A stretch of DNA of 64,000 bases from Kistimonas sp964291485 (GTDB taxonomy: Bacteria; Pseudomonadota; Gammaproteobacteria; Pseudomonadales; Endozoicomonadaceae), in assembly GCA_964291485.2 (NCBI GenBank), contig OZ220224.1:3348001-3412000 (forward strand), read 5' to 3'. Below are positions 1-9,600 of the stretch, in pieces (the first letter of the stretch is position 1; each line of letters begins with the position of its first letter). The notes under the pieces were generated by a model. It saw only the letters and a program-made list of their open reading frames with translations, was not told the origin of the DNA and did not search any database. The position numbers were made by a program, and so were the translations under genes.

Positions 1-819
1 CCTGACACCCAGGACGAGGCTGTCGTACACCCGGGCTTCCAGTATTTTACTGTCGTGGGATTCACCCGGCAGAAACTGACCACTGGCACTATCAAACTCT
101 GCCAGAGACAGGGACTCTTCATGGCTGACCGCCATCACCGCCAGAGAGGCATCCGGATTCATGACAAATGAGCCCCCATCAAAAACCAGCTCATCCTGAC
201 CGCCCACCTGGTTAACATAAACCACTGGCAAGCCAGTCTCTCTCACACGCTGGCTCACAATATCGAGGCGATAGTCATGCTTGTAGAGATGGAAAGGCGA
301 AGCATTCAGGTTCAGGATAAACTGGGCGCCGGCAGCCGCCACATCGGCAGCCGGATCCGGAAACCAGATATCTTCACACACCGTCAGGCCGATCTTGACG
401 CCCTGACACTCAAATACCCCATAACCGGTACCCGGCACAAAATACCGTTTTTCATCGAAAACCTGATAATTTGGCAAATGGCGCTTGGCATGACGGCAGA
501 TGATCTTGCCATCACGTACAACAACCGCCTGATTTTCCAGACCATTGTCGTCCATCGCCGGCAGTCCCAGAACCACATCAATACCGCTGACCAACGCCAG
601 CTGCTCAAGCGCCTTATCAATCCGCAGCGCCAGGCTTTCCCGTAACAACAGGTCTTCCGGCGGATATCCGCACAACGTCAGTTCCGGGAAAACGATAATA
701 TCGGCCTGGTGCTCACTGCGGGCCTTTTGTGCGCATTCGATAACCTTGCGGGTGTTGCCATCAATATCACCCACCAGCAAGTTGAGTTGTGCTGAAACGA
801 CACGCAGCGTCGGTGCCAT
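1..819 (-). CDS. nadE: Glutamine-dependent NAD+ synthetase, N-terminal part (runs off left edge)
   Basis: The minus-strand frame is open from an ATG at 819 to the window edge (273 codons). It reads as a nitrilase-type glutaminase domain beginning MAPTLRVVSAQLNLLVGDID. The nitrilase triad is visible: Glu in FPELTLCGYPPEDLL, Lys in the AKRHLPNYQVFDEKRYF region, and Cys in LTVCEDIWFPDP. In this family the domain releases ammonia from glutamine for amidation of nicotinic acid adenine dinucleotide by a C-terminal NAD synthetase domain, which would lie outside the window. It is divergent from pilS. The family is clear; only the C-terminal half is unseen. Confidence 0.92.
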   Translation of the reverse strand, partial: MAPTLRVVSAQLNLLVGDIDGNTRKVIECAQKARSEHQADIIVFPELTLCGYPPEDLLLRESLALRIDKALEQLALVSGIDVVLGLPAMDDNGLENQAVVVRDGKIICRHAKRHLPNYQVFDEKRYFVPGTGYGVFECQGVKIGLTVCEDIWFPDPAADVAAAGAQFILNLNASPFHLYKHDYRLDIVSQRVRETGLPVVYVNQVGGQDELVFDGGSFVMNPDASLAVMAVSHEESLSLAEFDSASGQFLPGESHDSKILEARVYDSLVLGVR

Positions 820-937
820 GTAAAACCTCTGACTAACGGACTAGAAAGGCAGGGTATTTTCCGTGAAACTTTCCTGCATCACAACGACATGTGTACAATC
901 AACCCTAATAACAGAATAGAAGTTTTCGGGGGCATCG

Positions 938-2593
938 TTGCAGCATAGCGAGCCAACCGGCCAGGTACTGCGGGAGAAAGTAACCTGGTCGACGTTATTC
1001 CACCAGTCTGAAACCCCTCTCTTTGATTGGGGAAGCCGATACCGTCTGCTCAGGCTTTACAATCTCTATCGCTGCCTGCTGGGTCTGATTCTGCTGGGCC
1101 TGTCGTTAACACCTGTTGCAGAATGGCTGTTCAGTTTCGCTCCGCCCCGGGAAGTGGGCTGGTACCTGAACGTTTACCTGACAGTCAATTTCATTCTCTG
1201 GGTTGTACTGACCTTTCGAAACAAACCCGGGATAACCTACACCTTCTGTGTTATTGCCCTGGACATCATGATGCTCAGCGTCCTGATGCACATGGTTGGT
1301 TTTGAAGATAACGGACTGGCGAACCTCTATTTTGTCCCGATTGTCATTGGTAACATTCTGCTCAAGGGACGACTGGGCATATTGCTCTCGGCGATGGCTA
1401 CCCTGTTCCTGCTCAGCATTGATATTCACCATGCATTACTGGGCAGAGTGTCACAACATGTCGATGCCGGCCTGAGTGGTTTACTCTTTTTTGCCACTGC
1501 ACTGTTTGTCCAAAGTGTACGTGTTCGCCTGCAGTCCTCCGCACTGGCTGAACGTCTGAGCAGTACACGCGCCTTCAACCTTGAACGACTGAGCGCCAGT
1601 ATCATGCAACGGATGCGCACCGGTATCCTGGTACTGCAGGAGCCGGGCACAATTGTCATGATGAACGAGTCAGCCCGGCATCTACTGTCCACCGATGAAA
1701 CGAAAGGGAACCTTGAAAGCCTTTCACCAACCCTCATGTCGAGCTATCTGCAATGGCTGGACAACCCTCACCTGCGCCCCACCAGCTTCTGCGCAGCACC
1801 TCATGCCCCCGAGATATTACCCAACTTCAGTCGGCAGGAATTTGAACAGTCCAGTTACGTCCTGATTTTTCTGGACGATAAAACCGTACTTTCACAGCAG
1901 GCCCAGCAACTGAAGCTGGCTTCTTTGGGTCAACTGACGGCCAGTATTGCCCATGAAATCCGCAATCCGTTGGGGGCTATCAGCCACTCAGCCCAACTAC
2001 TCTCCGAATCTGAGAACATCAGAGATACCGACCTGCGCCTGCTGAGTATCATTCACAAGCACTGCACTCGGGTCAATGACATTATCAAAAACATCCTGCA
2101 ACTCTCACGAAAACAGGATATTCACCCTGAAGCTGTCAACCTGAATACCTGGTTAAGGGAGTTTATTGATACAGAACATTTTCAGGGTGTTGAGTCCCCT
2201 GATATTCATCTGGATGTGCCGTCTACCCCGGTTACCGTCAATGTTGACCTTTCCCAGTTACAGCAGGTACTGCACAACCTTTGTCAAAATGGCTTGCGTT
2301 ACAGTCAGCAACACTCAGGCAAACCCGGTTTAATTCTGCGGGCAGGTGTCAGTGCCTCTGAGCATCCCTGGCTGGAAGTGGAAGATTTTGGGGCCGGCAT
2401 TCCCGATAACGCCTCCGACACCGTCTTCGAACCTTTCTACACCACGGACAAGAAAGGGACAGGTCTAGGCCTTTACATTTGCAGAGAACTCTGTGAAATC
2501 AATCAGGCCAGTTTGAGGCTGTTGCCATACCAGAAAGAGCGGGGCAGTGTTTTCCATATCTCGTTCGCTCACCCGAAAAAACTAATAAGCTGA
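938..2593 (+). CDS. pilS: Type IV pilus two-component sensor histidine kinase PilS
   Basis: A 551-residue membrane kinase. The N-terminal ~200 residues hold about six hydrophobic segments. A PAS-like stretch follows, then the HisKA box with phospho-acceptor His near residue 339 (ASIAHEIRNPLGAI), and an ATPase domain with N box (NLCQNGLRYS), G1 (DFGAGIPD) and G2 (GTGLGLYI). The start is TTG at 938, preceded by CGGGGG; no better in-frame ATG lies upstream. pilR follows after 2 nt, so the two form an operon. In Pseudomonas PilS autophosphorylates and activates PilR to drive sigma-54 transcription of pilA; the same role is inferred here because the pilus cluster is adjacent. Confidence 0.93.
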   Translation: MQHSEPTGQVLREKVTWSTLFHQSETPLFDWGSRYRLLRLYNLYRCLLGLILLGLSLTPVAEWLFSFAPPREVGWYLNVYLTVNFILWVVLTFRNKPGITYTFCVIALDIMMLSVLMHMVGFEDNGLANLYFVPIVIGNILLKGRLGILLSAMATLFLLSIDIHHALLGRVSQHVDAGLSGLLFFATALFVQSVRVRLQSSALAERLSSTRAFNLERLSASIMQRMRTGILVLQEPGTIVMMNESARHLLSTDETKGNLESLSPTLMSSYLQWLDNPHLRPTSFCAAPHAPEILPNFSRQEFEQSSYVLIFLDDKTVLSQQAQQLKLASLGQLTASIAHEIRNPLGAISHSAQLLSESENIRDTDLRLLSIIHKHCTRVNDIIKNILQLSRKQDIHPEAVNLNTWLREFIDTEHFQGVESPDIHLDVPSTPVTVNVDLSQLQQVLHNLCQNGLRYSQQHSGKPGLILRAGVSASEHPWLEVEDFGAGIPDNASDTVFEPFYTTDKKGTGLGLYICRELCEINQASLRLLPYQKERGSVFHISFAHPKKLIS

Positions 2594-2595
2594 CG

Positions 2596-3966
2596 ATGAT
2601 GACCCATACCAATGTATTGATCGTTGATGATGAGCCAGATATCCGGGAGTTACTGGAAATCACCCTGGGACGGATGAAACTGACAACCAACGCCGTCGCC
2701 ACGCTCAGCGAAGCCCATGAGCAATTAAATCAGTGCCATTATGATCTGTGCCTGACGGATATGAATCTGCCGGATGGCAATGGGATTGACCTGGTTGCCC
2801 ATATCCAGCGCAAAACTCCACAGACGCCGGTTGCTGTCATAACCGCTTATGGTTCGATGAATACGGCGATTCAGGCATTAAAAGCCGGTGCGTTTGACTT
2901 TGTATCAAAACCCGTTGACCTCTCAAGACTGAGGGAGCTGGTCACCAATGCCATGAAGGTGAACACCTCCCCTGATGACAGCGAAGGCAATAAGGTTGAA
3001 CTGCTGGGTGAATCGGAAGCCATGCGCCAGCTCAAGAAAAAAATTCGCAAGCTGGCCAGGAGTCAGGCGCCTGTTTACATCAGTGGAGAATCGGGCACCG
3101 GTAAAGAGGTTGTCGCCCGTATGATCCATGAACAGGGGCCCCGCAACAATCATGCGTTTGTACCGGTAAACTGCGGCGCTATTCCCGCAGAACTGATGGA
3201 GAGCGAGTTCTTCGGCCACAAGAAAGGCAGTTTTACCGGAGCAGTCAGTGATAAGCCTGGCTTGTTTCAGGCCGCCGATGGGGGCACGCTTTTTCTTGAT
3301 GAAGTCGCAGACCTGCCACTCCATATGCAAGTCAAGCTACTCCGGGCCATTCAGGAAAAGAGCATTCGTCCGGTCGGCAGTCAACAGGAAGTTCCTGTCG
3401 ATGTCAGAATCCTGAGCGCCACCCACAAAGACCTTGGATTTGAGGTGCAGGATGGGCGCTTCAGACAGGATTTGTTCTACCGCATTAATGTCATTGAACT
3501 ACTGGTGCCGCCATTGAGAGATCGCGGCAGCGATATCATTCTGCTGGCCCGACATTTCCTGCACCGACAAAGCCAAGAGTGCGATTTACCGGATGTCACC
3601 CTGTCCGAAGAAGCTCAAAGCCACCTTGAGACTTACTCGTTTCCCGGTAATGTGCGTGAACTGGAAAATATCCTTGAGCGCGCTTTCACACTCTGTGAAG
3701 AGGAGATGATCACTTTGCAAGACTTACAACTGCAGACCTCCACCCTGCCTTCAGGGACGCAGCCTAACCTAAACCAGACCGGTGAAGTAGACAACCTGGA
3801 AAGTTATCTTGAAGACCTTGAAAAACAGGTCATCGTACAAACATTGGAGAGCACTCGCTGGAACAGGACCGCAGCAGCGAAGAAATTAGGGATTACGTTC
3901 CGGGCACTGCGCTATCGACTCAAGAAGCTGGACCTGGATGGTCCTGAAAGTGATTTATCTGATTGA
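2596..3966 (+). CDS. pilR: Sigma-54-dependent response regulator PilR
   Basis: A 456-residue NtrC-family activator. The receiver domain (1-120) has the acidic pair in VDDEPD, phospho-acceptor Asp55 in LTDMNLPDG and the conserved Lys in VSKPVDL. The AAA+ domain has Walker A GESGTGKE (~163-170), the sigma-54 contact loop as GSFTGA (~211, the variant I recall in Pseudomonas PilR) and Walker B GGTLFLDEVADLP. The C-terminal Fis-type helix-turn-helix is WNRTAAAKKLGITFRALRYR. It is translated 2 nt after pilS and converges on the FimX-like gene. It should activate the major pilin promoter, which is not in this window. Confidence 0.95.
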   Translation: MMTHTNVLIVDDEPDIRELLEITLGRMKLTTNAVATLSEAHEQLNQCHYDLCLTDMNLPDGNGIDLVAHIQRKTPQTPVAVITAYGSMNTAIQALKAGAFDFVSKPVDLSRLRELVTNAMKVNTSPDDSEGNKVELLGESEAMRQLKKKIRKLARSQAPVYISGESGTGKEVVARMIHEQGPRNNHAFVPVNCGAIPAELMESEFFGHKKGSFTGAVSDKPGLFQAADGGTLFLDEVADLPLHMQVKLLRAIQEKSIRPVGSQQEVPVDVRILSATHKDLGFEVQDGRFRQDLFYRINVIELLVPPLRDRGSDIILLARHFLHRQSQECDLPDVTLSEEAQSHLETYSFPGNVRELENILERAFTLCEEEMITLQDLQLQTSTLPSGTQPNLNQTGEVDNLESYLEDLEKQVIVQTLESTRWNRTAAAKKLGITFRALRYRLKKLDLDGPESDLSD

Positions 3967-3992
3967 ATACCGCGGATTACAAGGTTGGTAGC

Positions 3993-5711
3993 TCATTCGT
4001 CCATGGAGAAATCATAATCCATGTCCGGCTTGGGCTGCTGCACAAAGAAGCCCTGAACATAGTCGATTTGTGTACGCCAGAATGCACTGAGCGCGTTGGG
4101 GTTTTCCACTGGAACAGCAATGGTTTTTCGATTCAGCTTAGAGAGGGCCTTAATCATTTCAAAAACCTTCTCTTCCTGTCCCTTGTCATCTTCCAGGTTA
4201 TTCGTCAGTGAAGCATCTAGACGGATATAATCTGTCGATAGCTCCTCAGCCGTTTTCATAGGCTTCAGACTCAGCCCAAAGTCACACAATGAGGTTCGAA
4301 AACCCACTTTCCTGGCTCCTTGAAGCAAGCGCTGTATGTCTTCCCGGTATCGCATGGCATTTTTTTCTGAGAACTGAAATACCAGAGAATCAGCACCCAC
4401 AGGAATTTTCTGTAAAACACCCAAGACCCAAGGCAACAGTGTTTTATCCTGTAATGAAGTAGAACTCAGGTGGATAAAAAGATGCGCTTTTTTCCGTACT
4501 TTCTTTCTATGAAGCACCAACTGCTTGATACTCTGCAGGATAACCCAACGGTCCATCTTCGCGGCCAGTGTCAGCTTATCGACATCACTGGCAAAGCTTC
4601 CTGCAGGAACCTCTTTGCCATTCGGATCAATGATACGTAACAGCACTGCATAATGTTCTTCTTTATCACCTGTTAAGCTAATAACGGGCTGATAGAGTAA
4701 CTTGAATCGATTATTATCCAGAGCATAACGTACCAATGCCGACGCATCGCCTTGACTGGCCATTTCAGCCAACTCTTCTTTAGCGTCAAAAAGGTGCCAG
4801 TGATTAAGTCCTTTTTCCGCAGCATTGGCCAGTGTTTTCTCAACCCTTTTATCCAGCTGCTCATCATCGGTCTCTTTATCTACAGGAAGAACACTGATTG
4901 CTGTGGCGACTTGCACAACTTGCTCCGAGACCTCAATTACCATCTCGTCCATAGCACGTGATAAATTCTCAGCCACCTGTTTCAATTTGGCCCTATTTTG
5001 AGTGCCTACAAGGATATGAAATAAACAAGGACTAGGGTTTTCCAATAAGATTTCTTTACCTAACACACTTTTTAGTTTGTCGATAATATTATTGGCAATC
5101 TGATGAAGGTTTTTCTCACCTAAAGCCTGCTGAAGATGCTCAAGATTTTCAAGGCGGATGCTCAGGAGCGTTATCAGCTTACCTTTAGCAGCGTTGGCCA
5201 AGGCTTTTTTGAATATAACAGGAGTCCCCGGGCTGGCTTTTTTGATCTGCTGTTGTTCTTTTGGGGAAGGAGCTTCTGCATCAGAAGGATCAGTGGCCGC
5301 TGCTTCTATCGATACATCAGAAACATTGTCATTTGTTTTTATCGCAGTTTCCGCCAATTTTCTAACGATGACACGTAACAGCCGCTGTTGCTGATGAAGT
5401 AAAGGCATAATAACAAGATCAGCGGATATTTGATTGCCATTAACGTCAACAACTGTGCAATTTTTCTGCTCACCGGCAATATTCTGCGTAAGAAAATTAT
5501 CAAGAACTGTTTTCAGATCTGCGCCTTTACATGACAGACGTTCATGAATTGTTTGCCCATCAAGTATTGCGTTTTTATCACCAGCTAATAGCACGCAAGC
5601 TTCAGGATTCGCATAGGTAATACAGCCTTCCTGAATCTGCAGAATAGCAAGTGATGATGAATCCAGAATCATACGTTCATAGGATTCAATTTCTGACGGT
5701 ACTTCACTCAT
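3993..5711 (-). CDS. FimX-like PAS / degenerate GGDEF / degenerate EAL protein
   Basis: About 572 residues in three parts: PAS-like N terminus (~10-120), a GGDEF-like domain (~165-330) in which the signature is lost (VGTQN at that place), and an EAL-like domain (~340-575). The EAL motif reads YAVLLR, the usual metal-binding Asn is replaced (HLSS) and DDFG is CDFG, so diguanylate cyclase and phosphodiesterase activity are both unlikely. This matches FimX, a c-di-GMP receptor controlling type IV pilus assembly. It lies on the same strand 89 bases downstream of pilE and may be the last gene of that cluster. The ATG at 5711 is chosen because GAGGT sits 9 nt upstream; an ATG at 5720 is also in frame. 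Confidence 0.8.
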   Translation of the reverse strand: MSEVPSEIESYERMILDSSSLAILQIQEGCITYANPEACVLLAGDKNAILDGQTIHERLSCKGADLKTVLDNFLTQNIAGEQKNCTVVDVNGNQISADLVIMPLLHQQQRLLRVIVRKLAETAIKTNDNVSDVSIEAAATDPSDAEAPSPKEQQQIKKASPGTPVIFKKALANAAKGKLITLLSIRLENLEHLQQALGEKNLHQIANNIIDKLKSVLGKEILLENPSPCLFHILVGTQNRAKLKQVAENLSRAMDEMVIEVSEQVVQVATAISVLPVDKETDDEQLDKRVEKTLANAAEKGLNHWHLFDAKEELAEMASQGDASALVRYALDNNRFKLLYQPVISLTGDKEEHYAVLLRIIDPNGKEVPAGSFASDVDKLTLAAKMDRWVILQSIKQLVLHRKKVRKKAHLFIHLSSTSLQDKTLLPWVLGVLQKIPVGADSLVFQFSEKNAMRYREDIQRLLQGARKVGFRTSLCDFGLSLKPMKTAEELSTDYIRLDASLTNNLEDDKGQEEKVFEMIKALSKLNRKTIAVPVENPNALSAFWRTQIDYVQGFFVQQPKPDMDYDFSMDE

Positions 5712-5799
5712 ACGGCTCATACCTCATGAACCGACCCCCTGACAAACCTGTTTATGCTGTACTCTATAAAGTCTAGTGCAGCTTGGGGACAGGATTTGA

Positions 5800-6267
5800 C
5801 TACCAGCAATCAGCCGGGTCGGTTCTTGTGCCTGATGACCCCCGAAACCCGACATTTGTCATAAAAATACAGGTACATTCACCATCAGCCTGTTGGGAAG
5901 TCGACAGTGCTGTTGCAATGATCGTATATTGACGCTGATTGGGGGACGAAGGTGATGTCGCAGCCGCACAATCTGCACCATTGGTTAACTGGTCATGCAC
6001 AACCTTGATCGTGTAATGCTGCTCTGTCGATGTAGTCCCTGATATCAGGTTAGACACATTGTCAGTGTAACCATTGAACTGTGCCATCCAGCGCTCTTCA
6101 AGCACTGCCACATTCTGGATAGTGATATGAGCATCTGACCTATTAGAAATACGCACATAACTGTTATAGGCAGGAAATGCTATGGCCGTCAAAATCCCGA
6201 TAATCATCATGACGACTAGTAGCTCAATGAGTGTATAACCACTATTTTTTTTCACGGGTTTCTCCAT
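5800..6267 (-). CDS. pilE: Type IV minor pilin PilE
   Basis: A 155-residue prepilin. A short basic leader MEKPVKKNSG precedes the PilD cleavage site G|YTLIELL, with Glu5 of the mature protein present, then a hydrophobic N-terminal helix. Cys residues in NGADCAAA, CTC and the terminal DCW could form the usual C-terminal disulfide loop. It is the distal pilin of the pilVWXY1Y2E cluster, as in Pseudomonas. PilE belongs to the minor-pilin/PilY1 priming complex. Unlike the PAO1 locus, ispH does not follow. Confidence 0.88.
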   Translation of the reverse strand: MEKPVKKNSGYTLIELLVVMMIIGILTAIAFPAYNSYVRISNRSDAHITIQNVAVLEERWMAQFNGYTDNVSNLISGTTSTEQHYTIKVVHDQLTNGADCAAATSPSSPNQRQYTIIATALSTSQQADGECTCIFMTNVGFRGSSGTRTDPADCW

Positions 6268-6312
6268 TGCCCATGCCTATTCTAAGAATATATGACGTTT
6301 CCACTTTCTGAC

Positions 6313-6621
6313 TTAGTGATTCAATAGTTGCCGTTTAAACTGTGGACTTCCAATAACTTGAACGAGCCCGATATTTCCGGATTTTGTGACGAAATATTTG
6401 ACCATAACCCCTTCTTTTAGCCACTGCAGCTGTAATTCACGCCCATCAACTTCAGCCTTGAAAGAATAAGGATCCATGGCATATTGCTTGCTGTTGATCG
6501 TAATTGTACCGGTTTTGAAGTCCAGATTATCAATACGCCCAGAGGCTTGATACCTCAAAGTATCTGCCCATGATACAAGTGGAATCATAATCAATATGAG
6601 CGTCATAATGAATGTTCGCAT
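6313..6621 (-). CDS. PilY2-like small periplasmic protein
   Basis: A 102-residue protein starting MRTFIMTLILIMIPLVSWAD, a signal peptide with probable cleavage after the Ala of SWA. The body is a compact beta-rich domain (SGRIDNLDFKTGTITINSKQ). It is identified as PilY2-like mainly by size, signal peptide and position between pilY1 and pilE. ATG at 6621 is preferred because GGAGGAG lies 5 nt upstream, overlapping the pilY1 stop; a GTG at 6627 is also in frame. The tight junction implies translational coupling to pilY1. Confidence 0.7.
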   Translation of the reverse strand: MRTFIMTLILIMIPLVSWADTLRYQASGRIDNLDFKTGTITINSKQYAMDPYSFKAEVDGRELQLQWLKEGVMVKYFVTKSGNIGLVQVIGSPQFKRQLLNH

Positions 6622-6623
6622 TA

Positions 6624-9600
6624 TCACTCCTCCAGTAAAATTTGTCGCCAGGACTGCCGCCCTGTCGTTTGCTGCCCGTCATTCTCATGGACAACATTAA
6701 TCCCCCCACCGGCACCACTCATCAACTTACATTCTGAACTCTGACATGGAATGATCGTGGGCTGCTGGATAATACCGTCATTTTTAATACCTGTTGCTAC
6801 TACATTGTCTTGAGGGTAATTGGGATCTGACGGATTTAATGTAAGTCCATAATTACTGTAAGTACTGTCTTTTTCATCAAATTTACCGTCATCGTTAACA
6901 TCAAAAACATTTTCACTTAAACGGGCCCCTGAATAGGCATTCACTTCCATCACCCAGCTATCACCGCCTGATTCACACAATCCTCCAGTAGGCTTTTGTG
7001 TCAGGAAAATCACATTGCCATTTCTGAGTGCGGCTTGTGCAACAACACGCTCACCATTGTTGAAATTATCCACACTCGATTGTTGCAGGATAAGATCCAT
7101 TTTCCAGCCTTTATGCGTGCTCCAGTCAATGGTGTTAGCCGTAGTCTGACGTAAGGATACATCCTTTGTATTTACTTCCACTTCAAACTCCGTCAGGATT
7201 TTTTGTTCAAGTAAATCGTCATCATCAATCGTAGGGGTTACAGAACTACCGCTGAAATTATCCCAGATGGCATATACACTCTGCGTTGCCTGACCTTGCC
7301 TGAGATTATCGCCTTCCGCAAAATAACGCCCTGTTCCAAAATACACCAGATGCCCTTTAACAGGATGTCTTCCTATCGTAGGAGCTGCGGTAATCGGCTT
7401 ATTGTCTCCCGCGCTAAACAGCGGTTTGGGATAAACACTGTTACCAAACGCCACGGACCAATTACTCTTATTACTGGATGTCAGATCGAACTTCCATAGA
7501 TTGCCCTTGAGATCTCCTGCATAGATATAGTCAGTCACAAAATTATTATCCGTATCAACCGCAGCGATAGTGGAAAGCCCATTAGGACTGGTTTTGCTTC
7601 CAGATTTTGTTGCTATTTTCTTGATGATGTCGCCATTTCGAATATCCACAATATAAAGGACAGCATCACCCGTCGCCTGCGTATTGTCTTCTGTACTGTT
7701 ATAGCCATTACCAAAAATGGCAACCCAGTCACCATTGGACATTTTGGTAATTAGCGGCTTCCCAAAGGTATAACCTAGGTCTTTATCGTTCTTCGTTGTA
7801 AATTCCCACAGGGTGATTTTTTTGGCATTTGCCTCACTAAATTGAGACGGATCTGTCACATCCAATGCATAAATTGCTTTTCCGCCAGCACCCAGTCCGC
7901 CCACCAGAACCGTTTTCCAGTCTCCAGATACCTTTCCTGCATCCCTGTAAAAGTAAGCATCCACAACATTGGGGTTAGCATCAACATAATAGCGGTGGGT
8001 GTAGTGCGGTAGAACTAACTCATGCAAATGAGGGAATAACACCGGTGAAACATAGCCCAGCTTTTCTTCACCGGTTGTTGCATCAAAGCCATGGACCATT
8101 CCATCATTAGCCCCGACATAGACCATGGATTTTCTGGCTTTATATTTTTTCTTGAAATCTGAATAGAGACTACCCCTAGCAATAACATCCGGATAGGGGA
8201 AGTTAGGGTATCCAACAAACACCGGTGACGAATTAACGACATCTCCCATCCGACTGGCTCTCTGCCGAAAACCTTGCTCCCCCTCAAATGTCTGCTTACC
8301 TCGAATGTAATCAAGTACTTCATGCCGATACGGGTCAGAAGATGCAGTACTGGTACTCAAATCCAAGGGGACCTGACTATCACTCGGCACTCTTAAAGCA
8401 TCATATAACTCCGTATTACCGGCAGTATTCCTAAATGGACTCCCTTCCGTTGTTCCACCGGCTGTACGCTTTCTGGTAAGGATGACACGATTTTCATGCC
8501 CATCCACGCCTAGAGCAGCCAGACGACTCTTCGCTGACCAGTCAGTCCTCATGGTGCCATCGGGTTCTGTCACTACCTTGCCATCACCACCAATATGAAT
8601 GGCTACCAGGTCGCCGCCCCAGTCCTCAGAGTCAAAGCGCGCCTGAAAAATACGGAGCTTTGTCTGCAGGGAGGTCGAACCTACCGCCAATTGAGCCACA
8701 GAACTGCTCACATTGATGATATTTTGGAAAACGCTGTTGAGTTGCTGCAATAACGAAAGGTAATTTTCTGCAGAAAAATAAGCGCCGCCAGAATTAAAAC
8801 TGGCATGCCAGAGATCATCAAAATAATTGTTTCCCCAATCATCCTTTACGCCGAGCGGAGGATTAGGCCAACCATCATCATCTGTATCAACCAGATTACC
8901 GATTTGGCCAAACGAAATACCAATCGTACTCATATGTTGTTTTTTATTTGTATTGTTGTCCCCCAACGGAACTTCATTAGCAAGATCAGGACGAAGGTCA
9001 TTTTGGTAATGATACAACGCAACATCTGACAACCATCCTCTCCGACCATCTGCATCAAGATCGCCTACTCTAGTTTGTGGTCCTGACCACTCTCCATCCG
9101 TCAGCAACAGGGTATAATTAAGCTGACACTCACTGATAATTGGCGCATTGTCACCTGTATTCCGATAAGCTTCGCCCGCTCGATCCAAAGCATTTGGCAA
9201 CGGCGTCACCCCGGAAGGAGCACTATGGTCTATTAATTTATCAATAATGGATTGGTTGTGACGTACATTGCCAAAATCGGTTGAAGGAAAATCAATCGCA
9301 AGACCAGTGCCATTGATATACCCTAATGCGTATCGAACACTTGGAAATGATTCAACAATTTTGGTGGCAGAAGCAATAACACTGAACATTCGAGTACGAT
9401 AATATTGATACCAGTTTGCGTAATTCTGCTGTATTTTCGCCACCTCGGAAGGGTCACTAATATCAGCGCGAGGCTCTATGCGTTGAATAACTTCCGGACC
9501 CAGAGGGCTATCTTCTCTAAATTCATACGTCACCCCCCAAGAAAGAATTCTGTCAGCTTGTATCTGAAAAATAGTATGATCGTCCCACCAATCGATCTGG

